NCBI GenBank assembly: GCA_030624785.1
Contig: JAUXJK010000141.1
Location: 1 to 5,942, forward strand
DNA from: Actinomycetes bacterium
GTDB lineage: Bacteria; Actinomycetota; Thermoleophilia; Gaiellales; Gaiellaceae
Length of the DNA stretch: 5,942 nt
Direction: 5' to 3'
The position numbers and the translations under genes were made by a program. Under the pieces are notes generated by a model, which was given only the letters and a program-made list of their open reading frames with translations, ran no database searches and was not told the origin of the DNA. Positions 1 through 5,942 of this stretch are shown in pieces; position 1 is the stretch's first letter, and every line of letters begins with the position of its first letter.

Positions 1-252
1 GACCAGCCCTTTTGGGCGTTGACCGTCCTCGAACAGATCAGGACCGGTGAGGACGAACTCTGCGTCGTTGCGCATTACCGCGTCGCCGAGGAACTCCGTG
101 TGTGGCTTGGCGCCGATAAACAGAAATAGAACGGCGGCGGACACCACGTCTGACGTCCCGTTTCGCTGTTCTTGATCTCGATCCGCTCCGCTGCACTCGT
201 CGGTGTCTCCCAGGCTCACGATTACGAGAAGCGTCTGGCCGATACGGGTCAT
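1..252 (-). pseudogene. Thioredoxin-reductase-like FAD/NAD(P) oxidoreductase, C-terminal fragment, probably decayed and cut by window edge
   Basis: Reading the minus strand from about 140 to 1 gives a segment containing FLFIGAKPHTEFLGD followed by FVLTGPDL. This resembles the NADPH-to-FAD domain junction of thioredoxin-reductase-like flavoproteins, which oxidise NAD(P)H through FAD. Just upstream, bases 188-147 read in a different frame give ERIEIKNSETGRQT, the beta-strand segment expected directly before that motif, whereas the frame of the downstream motif gives unrelated residues there. Two compensating frameshifts are therefore likely, one near 145-149 and one to the right of about 188. 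Near base 12, the run AAAAGGG may hide a third, since one base fewer would give the usual RPKGW. The downstream frame opens after a TAG at 268-270, and an ATG lies at 250-252. No FAD-binding GxGxxG or CxxC half is visible to its right. I read it as a 5'-truncated remnant. Sequencing error, or a short ORF that is still expressed, are alternatives. Confidence 0.55.
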
Positions 253-460
253 CGATCCATCCCCGTCCTAGCTGAGTGATGGTGGCGCGATCTCACATGC
301 CTTGCGGCGGTCACGACCTCAATCATGCCGCGGGATCATCAGGCATGCGCGTTCGGCGGCTCGACCCGACCGCGCGCGCTCGACCCTCGCAGGCCGTCGT
401 GGTGGGCGCAGAGCATGCCGCGTTGAGGCTCAGCTACTTAGCTAGAGAGTCGCGCGACTT
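253..460. other. Intergenic stretch with no recognisable gene
   Basis: I inspected both strands and recognise no protein family here. A 62-codon open frame on the plus strand (276-464) is arginine- and alanine-rich, matches nothing I know, and has no clear ribosome binding site. The stretch carries scattered CATGCC words (296, 324, 414), with one inverted copy at 342. The missing N-terminal half of the flavoprotein to the left would be expected here if that gene were intact, and it is not seen. Confidence 0.5.
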
Positions 461-464
461 CTAG
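442..464 (-). repeat. Imperfect palindrome overlapping the amine oxidase stop codon; possible 3'-end stem-loop
   Basis: On the minus strand CTAGA-AGTC-GCGC-GACT-c-TCTAG can fold into a 9-bp stem with one bulged C and a GCGC loop. The inner 12 bases (448-459) are a perfect palindrome. The stem starts in the last codon of the amine oxidase and includes its TAG. No T-run follows, so this is not a classical intrinsic terminator. It may protect or define the 3' end, or be a DNA-level binding site. Confidence 0.45.
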
Positions 465-2368
465 TGGCAGGAGTGCCCGTGCTTAGGGTCTGGTGGAGCT
501 ACATCGAGCGCGGGGCTACGGTCGAAGAAGCCAACCGGAACGAGGCGGAAGCTTGCACTCGCCACCGGCATCACAGGCCAGTCCTCCGGGCGCGGCGCGT
601 GGTGATGTCCGAACGTGTACCAGACGACGATGTCCGTGTCGGCGATCGAGCGATCCGCCTCGGTCCAGACCGACAGACCATCGTCGCCGCGACCCTGGTA
701 GGGATAGTTTCCCGTCGCGTAGCGCTCATCCGCCTCGTAGGGCGTCACGTGCAGATGGTGTCGAGCAAACGCTGCGCGACGGCCGTACGGGGAATCGGGC
801 TGCACCATGGCCTTGATGTTCTCGCCCGGCACAAGCCGATAGCGGACGGGTGCGCCGAGGCCGTTGGTCACATCCGCATTCGTAATTTCCCAAGCGCGCG
901 CGCTGAGCGGATCGACGTCTCGTTTCGCTTCTGATTCGCTCAGAAGGGCGCGCCGACATGTCGCGAAGGCGGTGCCGTTGGGATTGTCTTCGCCGAGCGG
1001 AATCGGCTCGGCCCACGTCTCTTCCACCGTGTTGTCTCGACCATCAAGATCCATATCCAACCGCACGTTGAAGAGATGCTGATGGCTCATTCCGTTGACC
1101 TGCGGCGCGACGAGGTTCCCGCTTGTCGGCTGTGTCCCTGGTGCTAGCGCGGCTGTTTGCAGGATGCCGGTCAGCTTGACTTCGGCTTCGATCGCCCCGT
1201 CCTGGTAGAGGTACCAGTAGAAGCCGTACTCGTAGTTGCCGAAGGTGCCGATCCACGAGATGACGAGGCGGCGGGAGCGGCGCACCTCGGATCGGCCCTC
1301 ACCGAGGTCGACGTGTTTCCAGAGCGTTCCGGCGTCCTCCTCATGGAGGCAGATGGCGTTGGGGATGACGTACGGGTCGCCGCGTGAGTCCGACAACGTC
1401 ACGTCGAAGTAGCGGATCAAGCCGAGACAGTCACAACCCAGAGCGAGTGGATTCGCCAGGGCCCCGGGCTGCAGCTCCCCGAAGTCGAAGAACGACATGA
1501 ACCAATGCCCCGGGCTCGTATCGGCGTACGTAACAGCCAGCTCGGTGTACGAGGCGCGGTGCAGGATCGGACGGAGCCGACCAGCGTCCTCGTAGCCGAG
1601 CGCGTGCAGGACGAGTCCTTCACGCTCGTTGAAGCCCACGCGAAAGCGCCACTTCTGCCACGCGACCTGCCAGCCGTCGACCTCAAAGCTCGGCCCGTCG
1701 GGCTGCGTGATCTCAAGTGGGCGGAGGTCGTCTCGCAGAGGTCCGAGCTGCTCGGTCTCATACTCGCCCGGGTCGGGCGGGATCGGAACGACACCGTGGT
1801 CGTCAACGGCGATGACGTCCAGCGCATTCAAATCGACGGTGCACACGAGCCCCTCGATGTGCCGAGCGTGGCGGTTGCCTCCCGGTGCGCGTTCGCGCAG
1901 GAACGACGTGGCGCGGCAAAGCCGTCTCTGATCGTCCCCTTCGTGCCAGTAGCCATACGGGACCGGGTCGATACTGATCAAGTTGACGTCGCTGATGCCT
2001 CGCCGGCCGAGCGCTTCGAGGTAGCGGGCGTCGGCCTTTATCGCATCCACGAACGGCTCCCATTCGTCCACCAGAAATGGCGCATGCGCGCCTGCGACCA
2101 CGCCGCTGTCGAGCACTCGGCTCTCGGTGAGGGAAACGGTGAACTCGGTGATGCTGTTGTCTGCGCGGTCGTGAAGCACGACAGTCGCGCATCGATCGGC
2201 AAGTTCGCTCGGGCTGTTCAGCATGTCCTTGGCCGGTTTTGCGGGCTCGCGAAGTGTGATCGCGACGAACTGAACGCTGCCAGCCGGCTGCAACTCGTCC
2301 ACAACCACGGTGGCTGCGAGCCGGATCTCTTCGGCACTCAGCGGATCGGTTGGGTGCGCGTCCGGCAT
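461..2368 (-). CDS. Copper-containing primary amine oxidase (topaquinone enzyme)
   Basis: This enzyme would oxidise primary amines with O2 and water to aldehyde, ammonia and H2O2. The 635-residue protein is close to the usual length of actinobacterial cytosolic copper amine oxidases (about 640). The topaquinone motif NYEY is at 378-381, making Tyr379 the self-processed cofactor residue. The predicted catalytic base is Asp295 in FFDFGE, the three copper ligands are His429 and His431 (HQH) and His590 in HAPRPEDWPVMP, and Cys314 (in CDCLG) with Cys340 fit the conserved disulfide. Small N2/N3-type domains precede the large beta-sandwich catalytic domain. There is no signal peptide. The C-terminus is Cys/His-rich (KHGHSCH), as in some relatives. 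Phe293 occupies the position that is a gating Tyr in Arthrobacter globiformis oxidase, from my memory of that numbering. The ATG at 2368 gives the expected N-terminus (DPLSAEEI) but lacks a Shine-Dalgarno site. The family call is certain; the amine substrate cannot be read from the sequence. Confidence 0.96.
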   Translation of the reverse strand: MPDAHPTDPLSAEEIRLAATVVVDELQPAGSVQFVAITLREPAKPAKDMLNSPSELADRCATVVLHDRADNSITEFTVSLTESRVLDSGVVAGAHAPFLVDEWEPFVDAIKADARYLEALGRRGISDVNLISIDPVPYGYWHEGDDQRRLCRATSFLRERAPGGNRHARHIEGLVCTVDLNALDVIAVDDHGVVPIPPDPGEYETEQLGPLRDDLRPLEITQPDGPSFEVDGWQVAWQKWRFRVGFNEREGLVLHALGYEDAGRLRPILHRASYTELAVTYADTSPGHWFMSFFDFGELQPGALANPLALGCDCLGLIRYFDVTLSDSRGDPYVIPNAICLHEEDAGTLWKHVDLGEGRSEVRRSRRLVISWIGTFGNYEYGFYWYLYQDGAIEAEVKLTGILQTAALAPGTQPTSGNLVAPQVNGMSHQHLFNVRLDMDLDGRDNTVEETWAEPIPLGEDNPNGTAFATCRRALLSESEAKRDVDPLSARAWEITNADVTNGLGAPVRYRLVPGENIKAMVQPDSPYGRRAAFARHHLHVTPYEADERYATGNYPYQGRGDDGLSVWTEADRSIADTDIVVWYTFGHHHAPRPEDWPVMPVASASFRLVPVGFFDRSPALDVAPPDPKHGHSCH

Positions 2369-2374
2369 GGTGAG

Positions 2375-2403
2375 AGCCTAGACCGAGCTTCCCGCTCATA
2401 CAA
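2375..2403 (-). promoter_or_regulatory. Putative promoter for a leaderless amine oxidase mRNA
   Basis: On the minus strand TTGTAT (2403-2398) and TAGGCT (2380-2375) are separated by 17 bases. TAGGCT fits the loose TANNNT -10 consensus and ends six bases before the ATG at 2368, which would place the transcription start at or next to the A of the start codon. The absence of a purine-rich Shine-Dalgarno sequence before this ATG fits a leaderless message, common in actinobacteria. The -35 box is only a 4/6 match. Confidence 0.4.
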
Positions 2404-2491
2404 GTGTCGGCTGACCCGGCGCTGGGATCCAAGGAAGCACCTAGAACCGGGTCTCTCCCGCTGCCGGAGCCGTCTACCTTTCCCAGGCGCA

Positions 2492-2512
2492 TACACTGCC
2501 GCGCTGAGCGGC
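2492..2512 (+). promoter_or_regulatory. Weak -10-like box and adjacent inverted repeat upstream of the fusion gene
   Basis: TACACT (2492-2497) could serve as a -10 element for the rightward gene, giving a leader of about 44 bases to the ATG at 2548. No good -35 box is present at the right distance. It is immediately followed by the inverted repeat GCCGC-GCTGA-GCGGC (2498-2512), which would lie over the transcription start and could be an operator. In GC-rich DNA such a short repeat may be chance. Confidence 0.2.
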
Positions 2513-2547
2513 GCGCAAACGCCAGAAACCCAGCCGAAAGCGACAAC

Positions 2548-5313
2548 ATGACTCCTTCCAGCCCAACAGCCACTGACGGTTCTACCGGCACACGATGGCC
2601 TCTCGGAGTAAGCCCCGACCTCGCCACCAAGCTTCCGCAGTCGATGGCGGCTCTCACGTTGCATCGCGACGACTACGGGCCACCTTCCGACGTGATTCGC
2701 GTCGAGGATGTTCCCCTACCACGTCTTGGTACGGCTGACGCCGGGCGCGTGCTGGTCTCGATTCTCGCGAGCGGCCCGAACTTCAATACGAACTTTGCGG
2801 CGCTGGGACTGCCTGTGCCAGTGTTCCCTCGCGGCGACAGCGCAACGCTTCACATTCCGGGCAGCGATGCCGTGGGAATAGTGGTTGACGCAGGCCCGGC
2901 CGTCACGAGCGTCAAGGTCGGAGAGGCAGTGATTCTCGATTCGTGGACCGGCGGGACTATCCGTGGCTACGAAACGCACGATGGCTTCAATGCGCAGTTC
3001 GCCGTGGTCGACGAGGTACGGGCCATCCCTGTGCCGGCTGCGCTGAGAAGCAGTAGTCCCGAGCGACTGGCAGCCGCGCTCTTGACCTACGGCACCGCAT
3101 ACCGCGCGGTGGTCGAGAGGCTCGAGGTCGGCCCCGGCGATTCGCTGCTCGTGATGGGAGGCGGCAAGGGAACCAGCTTCGCTGGTGCACAACTTGGCAA
3201 GGCGCTCGGCGCTCACGTGATTCTGGTGGGTTCGAATCGTGAGCTTGCCGACTCGTTGATTGAGCGTGGAATTGCAGACGCATTCGTCAATCGTCGCGAG
3301 ATTGCACCGGAGGTCTACGGAGTCGTCGACGAGGGCGAGGACTACCACGCGTGGTTGACGAGAACGGCCCCGTTTCGGAGTGCGGTGTATGCGGCCAACG
3401 ACGGGAAGCCCGTAGACAAGGTTTTCGAACATACGGGTGGAACCAACTTCCCGTTGCTTGTCTCTGCTCTCGAACAACACGGAAAACTCGTCTTCTTCGG
3501 CGCCACGGGACAGGGTCTAAAGGGCGAGTACAAGGAAACGTTCTTCTACGACGGTCGACGCTTCGTCATGGACGCACGGTGGGTTTGGATGCGACAGAAA
3601 CAACTCGTCTGCGGCTCCGGCCCGGCGCGCGAGATTCTGGCGCAAATCGATCTGCTGCCTGGGCGGAAAGGCCTCATCTGGGGCGCCGACGACTACGCAC
3701 TCGAATTCGCGAGCGCCGCACTGGAGCGAGGGGCCGAGCTCGCGGCCATCGCCTCCTATTCGAGTGAGCCTGACGGCATTCGAGCCCTCGAGAATCTCGG
3801 GATTCCGCATTCGAACATCATCGACCGAGATCAGTTCGATCTCTCCGAGGACATGCCCGATCCACTGACCCCTGAAGGCACGCCGAATGCCGCCTACAAC
3901 GCCGAATTCATGAACGACGCGCGCGCTGTCGGTCGCGCTATCTGGGGCGTGTTCGGCCCGCGTGTGAGCCCTGATTTCATCGTCGAGCGCCCGGATCAGA
4001 GCACCATGCATTTCAGCACCTTCCTGCTTCGAGACTACGACGAGCGAGATGCCATGCCGTCGGGCTTCGTGGTGATGCGTGGCGAAGCGAACCTGTCGAT
4101 TCTCGGATCGCACATGTATCGCGACGATCAGGCGAGAGAGATCGTGCGCTTGCTCGCAAGCGAGCGCATCGTGATGGAGCAGGATGACCTCGAGGTCGTT
4201 GATCTCAAGCAGCTGCCTGAGATCCAGCAGAAGATGCTGGACGGGACGATGACGTCCCCCAAAGGCGTCGCGCTCGTACAGGCCGATCGAGCCGAGCGCT
4301 CGATCGGTGAGTACGAGGCGCACTACCTCGGTGAAACCGTGTACGAAGCCGATGCGCCGAGCGGACGGTTGGTCGATGTTCGGGTTATCGACGAGGTAGC
4401 CATCCTGACGCTCACGCGTCCTGAGGCACTCAATGCGCTCAACGAAGAACTGCTCGCTCAGCTATCCGAGGCTGTCACCGAGCTCGACACACATGGAACG
4501 ATCGCGGGACGCAAGGCCGCCGCATTGATCGTTCGCGGTGCGGGTCGCGCCTTTGTCGCGGGCGCAGACATTCAGGTCTTTGTCGACAAGAGCGCGACCG
4601 CACTGGATCGTCTCGCAGCGTCGAACATGGATGTCTTCACTCGCCTTGAAGATCTCGAGATTCCCGTCGTATCGTTGATCGACGGGTTCGCCCTGGGCGG
4701 AGGCAACGAACTCGCCATGAGCACGCACTACCGAATAGCGACCGAGAACGCGATGCTCGGTCAACCGGAGGTAAAGCTCGGCATCATTCCCGGTTACGGC
4801 GGCATGCAGAGGCTTCCGCGTCTCGTCGGACCACGGAAGGCGGCCGAACTGGCTGTCAACGGCGAAGCGGTCGATGGTCGAGAGGCCGTCCGCATTGGCC
4901 TAGTCCACGAGCTCCAACCGTCGTGCACAGCACTCCTCAGAGCCTTCGCGGTCGCACGTGAGCTAGCCGCCGGTGCCTCGACGCAGAGACGACCCGACTG
5001 GGCTGCTCTTGCTGCGAGCACTCGCGATGATATGAGCGGCCTTTATGAGACCTCGGAGGTCACGCGCCTGCTGGCATCGTCGGCGCCGACCGGGTCGGAT
5101 GCTCGCGACATCGTGGCAGCTCGTAGCTACGCCGCGCGCCTGGCACTCGAAGCCATGCGTGCCGGCTACGACCAGGGATTCGCTGCCGGATTGGAGAACG
5201 ATGCGCGCCTCTTCGGTGAGGTCGTCAGCTCGGAGTCGGGGCAGCACTGGGTCGGGCGATTTCTCGCCAAGGATCCGGAGCAGTCGACGTTTCTCACGTT
5301 GCTTCGTCCCTGA
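2548..5313 (+). CDS. Fusion of crotonyl-CoA carboxylase/reductase-like enoyl-CoA reductase, degenerate second reductase half, and enoyl-CoA hydratase
   Basis: Residues are counted from the ATG at 2548 (921 aa). Residues about 30-365 are a zinc-free MDR reductase of the CCR type: NFNTNFAALG near 79-88, GSDAVG instead of the zinc GHE motif, GYET at 140-143, a glycine-rich NADP(H) loop GGGKGTSFAG at 204-213, VFEHTGG near 292, and WVWMRQK near 345-351. Residues about 373-581 repeat the nucleotide-binding half (AIWGVFG, VERPDQST, GSHMYRDDQA, ending GVALVQADRA) but lack a glycine-rich loop. Residues about 607-921 are a crotonase fold with oxyanion-hole motif AGADI (671-675) and the paired catalytic glutamates Glu721 (GGGNE) and Glu741 (GQPE), spaced 20 apart as in rat enoyl-CoA hydratase. 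Expected chemistry: reversible hydration of a 2-enoyl-CoA and its NAD(P)H reduction. The open frame extends upstream to a GTG at 2404, but residues encoded there look non-coding. Neither start has a strong ribosome binding site. The chain length of the acyl-CoA is unknown. Confidence 0.9.
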   Translation: MTPSSPTATDGSTGTRWPLGVSPDLATKLPQSMAALTLHRDDYGPPSDVIRVEDVPLPRLGTADAGRVLVSILASGPNFNTNFAALGLPVPVFPRGDSATLHIPGSDAVGIVVDAGPAVTSVKVGEAVILDSWTGGTIRGYETHDGFNAQFAVVDEVRAIPVPAALRSSSPERLAAALLTYGTAYRAVVERLEVGPGDSLLVMGGGKGTSFAGAQLGKALGAHVILVGSNRELADSLIERGIADAFVNRREIAPEVYGVVDEGEDYHAWLTRTAPFRSAVYAANDGKPVDKVFEHTGGTNFPLLVSALEQHGKLVFFGATGQGLKGEYKETFFYDGRRFVMDARWVWMRQKQLVCGSGPAREILAQIDLLPGRKGLIWGADDYALEFASAALERGAELAAIASYSSEPDGIRALENLGIPHSNIIDRDQFDLSEDMPDPLTPEGTPNAAYNAEFMNDARAVGRAIWGVFGPRVSPDFIVERPDQSTMHFSTFLLRDYDERDAMPSGFVVMRGEANLSILGSHMYRDDQAREIVRLLASERIVMEQDDLEVVDLKQLPEIQQKMLDGTMTSPKGVALVQADRAERSIGEYEAHYLGETVYEADAPSGRLVDVRVIDEVAILTLTRPEALNALNEELLAQLSEAVTELDTHGTIAGRKAAALIVRGAGRAFVAGADIQVFVDKSATALDRLAASNMDVFTRLEDLEIPVVSLIDGFALGGGNELAMSTHYRIATENAMLGQPEVKLGIIPGYGGMQRLPRLVGPRKAAELAVNGEAVDGREAVRIGLVHELQPSCTALLRAFAVARELAAGASTQRRPDWAALAASTRDDMSGLYETSEVTRLLASSAPTGSDARDIVAARSYAARLALEAMRAGYDQGFAAGLENDARLFGEVVSSESGQHWVGRFLAKDPEQSTFLTLLRP

Positions 5314-5339
5314 GTAGTGTCCTTCCGGTAGCAGCAAGT

Positions 5340-5358
5340 GGGCGACACTCTGTCGCCC
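5340..5358 (+). repeat. Perfect 8-bp hairpin between the fusion gene and the racemase-like gene
   Basis: GGGCGACA-CTC-TGTCGCCC forms a perfect stem with a three-base loop. It begins 26 bases after the fusion gene's stop and ends five bases before the ribosome binding site of the next gene. It is followed by CAACCAG, not a T-run, so it is unlikely to be a full intrinsic terminator. It could be an mRNA-stability or processing stem that sets relative expression of the two genes, or a dyad operator. Confidence 0.55.
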
Positions 5359-5363
5359 CAACC

Positions 5364-5370
5364 AGAGGAG
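5364..5370 (+). promoter_or_regulatory. Strong Shine-Dalgarno site for the racemase-like gene
   Basis: AGAGGAG lies six bases before the ATG at 5377. It fixes this start and is the only strong ribosome binding site seen among the three gene starts in the window. Confidence 0.85.
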
Positions 5371-5376
5371 AGCGTT

Positions 5377-5942
5377 ATGCACAAGGTGCTGGTTCTGGTT
5401 CCGTTCCCGCTGAGCCACGCGGGCGTAGACAACCGCAGGGCCCAGACGAGTCATGTGACCCTCGGCCCGGACATCCAGTTCGACTACCGACCAGCGCGGG
5501 CGAGCTGTGCGATGTTCGACAGTCCTCACGACTGGCTCGTGGCTGACATGGGCGTCTACGAAGCCGGCGCAAGCGCTCAGGACGACGGATATGACGCTGT
5601 CTGCATCGACTCGATGAGCGACTCCGGAATCGGGGCTCTGCGCTCGGTGCTCGACATCCCGGTCATTGGGCCTGCTCGAACGTCGTACATGGTTGCGTTG
5701 ACACTCGGCGACAAGCTCGGCATCGTGACCTACGGCGACCCGGATGGGGGACGTGCAGCCAACAACGCGATCAGGATGCTCTACAAGAAGAGCCTGAAGG
5801 AGTATGGAATCGCAGATCGCTGCGCCTCGATTCAGGGCTCCGGCGTCGAATCAGACTGGGAGAATCTGCTCGCGGGCAAGGAGGACACGGCGTTTCCGGC
5901 TCTGCTCGAGGCTGGCCATCGATGCGTGGAAGACGGAGCGGA
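5377..5942 (+). CDS. Asp/Glu racemase-superfamily protein (hydantoin-racemase/HupH-annotated type), 3' end beyond window
   Basis: The first 188 codons are present; relatives are about 240 residues. My own translation begins MHKVLVLVPFPLSHAG, a Rossmann-like first strand, then YEAGASAQDDGYDAVCID (residues 61-78), SMSDSGIGALRS (79-90), DIPVIGPA (93-100) and LGDKLGIVTYG (110-120). This order matches the Asp/Glu/hydantoin racemase superfamily, whose members racemise or isomerise at an acidic C-H using two cysteines. The first catalytic Cys position appears to be Ser79. I recall a subfamily, often mis-annotated as hydrogenase expression protein HupH, with SDSG here and no Cys, which fits better than true hydantoin racemase. 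The second active-site segment lies outside the window. A strong ribosome binding site and a 63-base gap from the preceding gene in the same direction suggest co-transcription. The superfamily is confident; the reaction is not known. Confidence 0.8.
   Translation, partial: MHKVLVLVPFPLSHAGVDNRRAQTSHVTLGPDIQFDYRPARASCAMFDSPHDWLVADMGVYEAGASAQDDGYDAVCIDSMSDSGIGALRSVLDIPVIGPARTSYMVALTLGDKLGIVTYGDPDGGRAANNAIRMLYKKSLKEYGIADRCASIQGSGVESDWENLLAGKEDTAFPALLEAGHRCVEDGA

Noticed and set aside
296..422. CATGCC words at 296, 324 and 414 and an inverted copy at 342 as a repeat array
   Set aside because: Six to nine bases with irregular spacing; not distinguishable from chance in GC-rich DNA.
442..464. Intrinsic terminator for the amine oxidase
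   Set aside because: The stem lacks a following T-run on the minus strand, so only a generic stem-loop is claimed.
2404..2547. GTG at 2404 as the start of the fusion protein (adds 48 residues)
   Set aside because: The added residues are low-complexity and unlike the family N-terminus, and would consume the divergent promoter region; no ribosome binding site precedes the GTG.
1505..2551. 348-codon plus-strand open frame opposite the amine oxidase
   Set aside because: It lies antisense to a fully convincing amine oxidase, matches no family I know, and is explained by the frame bias of GC-rich coding DNA.
2644..2646. Internal ATG at 2644 as the fusion protein start
   Set aside because: It would begin right at the family-conserved first strand (MAALTLHRD), removing residues that relatives also have upstream, and lacks a Shine-Dalgarno site; kept only as an alternative.
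1803..2657. 284-codon minus-strand open frame across the divergent promoter region
   Set aside because: It overlaps the start regions of two well-supported genes, is arginine-rich and low in recognisable motifs; a shadow frame.
2716..3480. 254-codon minus-strand frame, and a similar one at 3517-4323, inside the fusion gene
   Set aside because: Both are antisense to clear reductase motifs and have compositions typical of reverse-frame shadows (many Arg, His, Val).
2548..3651. Zinc-dependent alcohol dehydrogenase
   Set aside because: The zinc-ligand GHE motif reads GSDAVG and the structural cysteine cluster is absent; CCR-type landmarks fit better.

Overview
This is a high-GC (roughly 60% by eye) bacterial window with compact, mostly metabolic gene content and no mobile element, RNA gene or CRISPR array that I can see. 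Gene content (a cytosolic actinobacterial-type copper amine oxidase, a thioredoxin-reductase-like flavoprotein remnant, CoA-ester enzymes) and a probable leaderless promoter suggest an actinobacterium or similar high-GC lineage. This taxonomic call is inference only.

Layout from left to right. Bases 1-252, minus strand: the C-terminal part of a thioredoxin-reductase-like FAD/NAD(P) oxidoreductase. It is recognisable only by switching reading frame and has no N-terminal half to its right, so it looks like a truncated, decayed copy running off the left edge. Bases 253-460 hold no recognisable gene. A short imperfect palindrome (442-464) overlaps the stop codon of the next gene. Bases 461-2368, minus strand: a complete copper/topaquinone amine oxidase with all expected cofactor and metal residues. 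Bases 2369-2547: a divergent promoter region. Bases 2548-5313, plus strand: a 921-residue fusion of a crotonyl-CoA carboxylase/reductase-like MDR reductase, a second degenerate copy of its nucleotide-binding half, and a C-terminal enoyl-CoA hydratase with both catalytic glutamates. Bases 5340-5358: a perfect 8-bp hairpin. Bases 5377-5942, plus strand: the first 188 codons of an Asp/Glu racemase-superfamily protein with a strong ribosome binding site, cut by the right edge.

The most notable object is the reductase-hydratase fusion. Its two activities could interconvert a 3-hydroxyacyl-CoA, its 2-enoyl-CoA and the saturated acyl-CoA within one polypeptide. This is the same pair of activities found in propionyl-CoA synthase, but in the opposite domain order and without the acyl-CoA ligase domain. 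The amine oxidase (amine to aldehyde + NH3 + H2O2) is divergently transcribed next to it, and the racemase-like gene follows in the same direction 63 bases later. A shared amine-degradation route ending in acyl-CoA metabolism is possible, but only proximity supports it.
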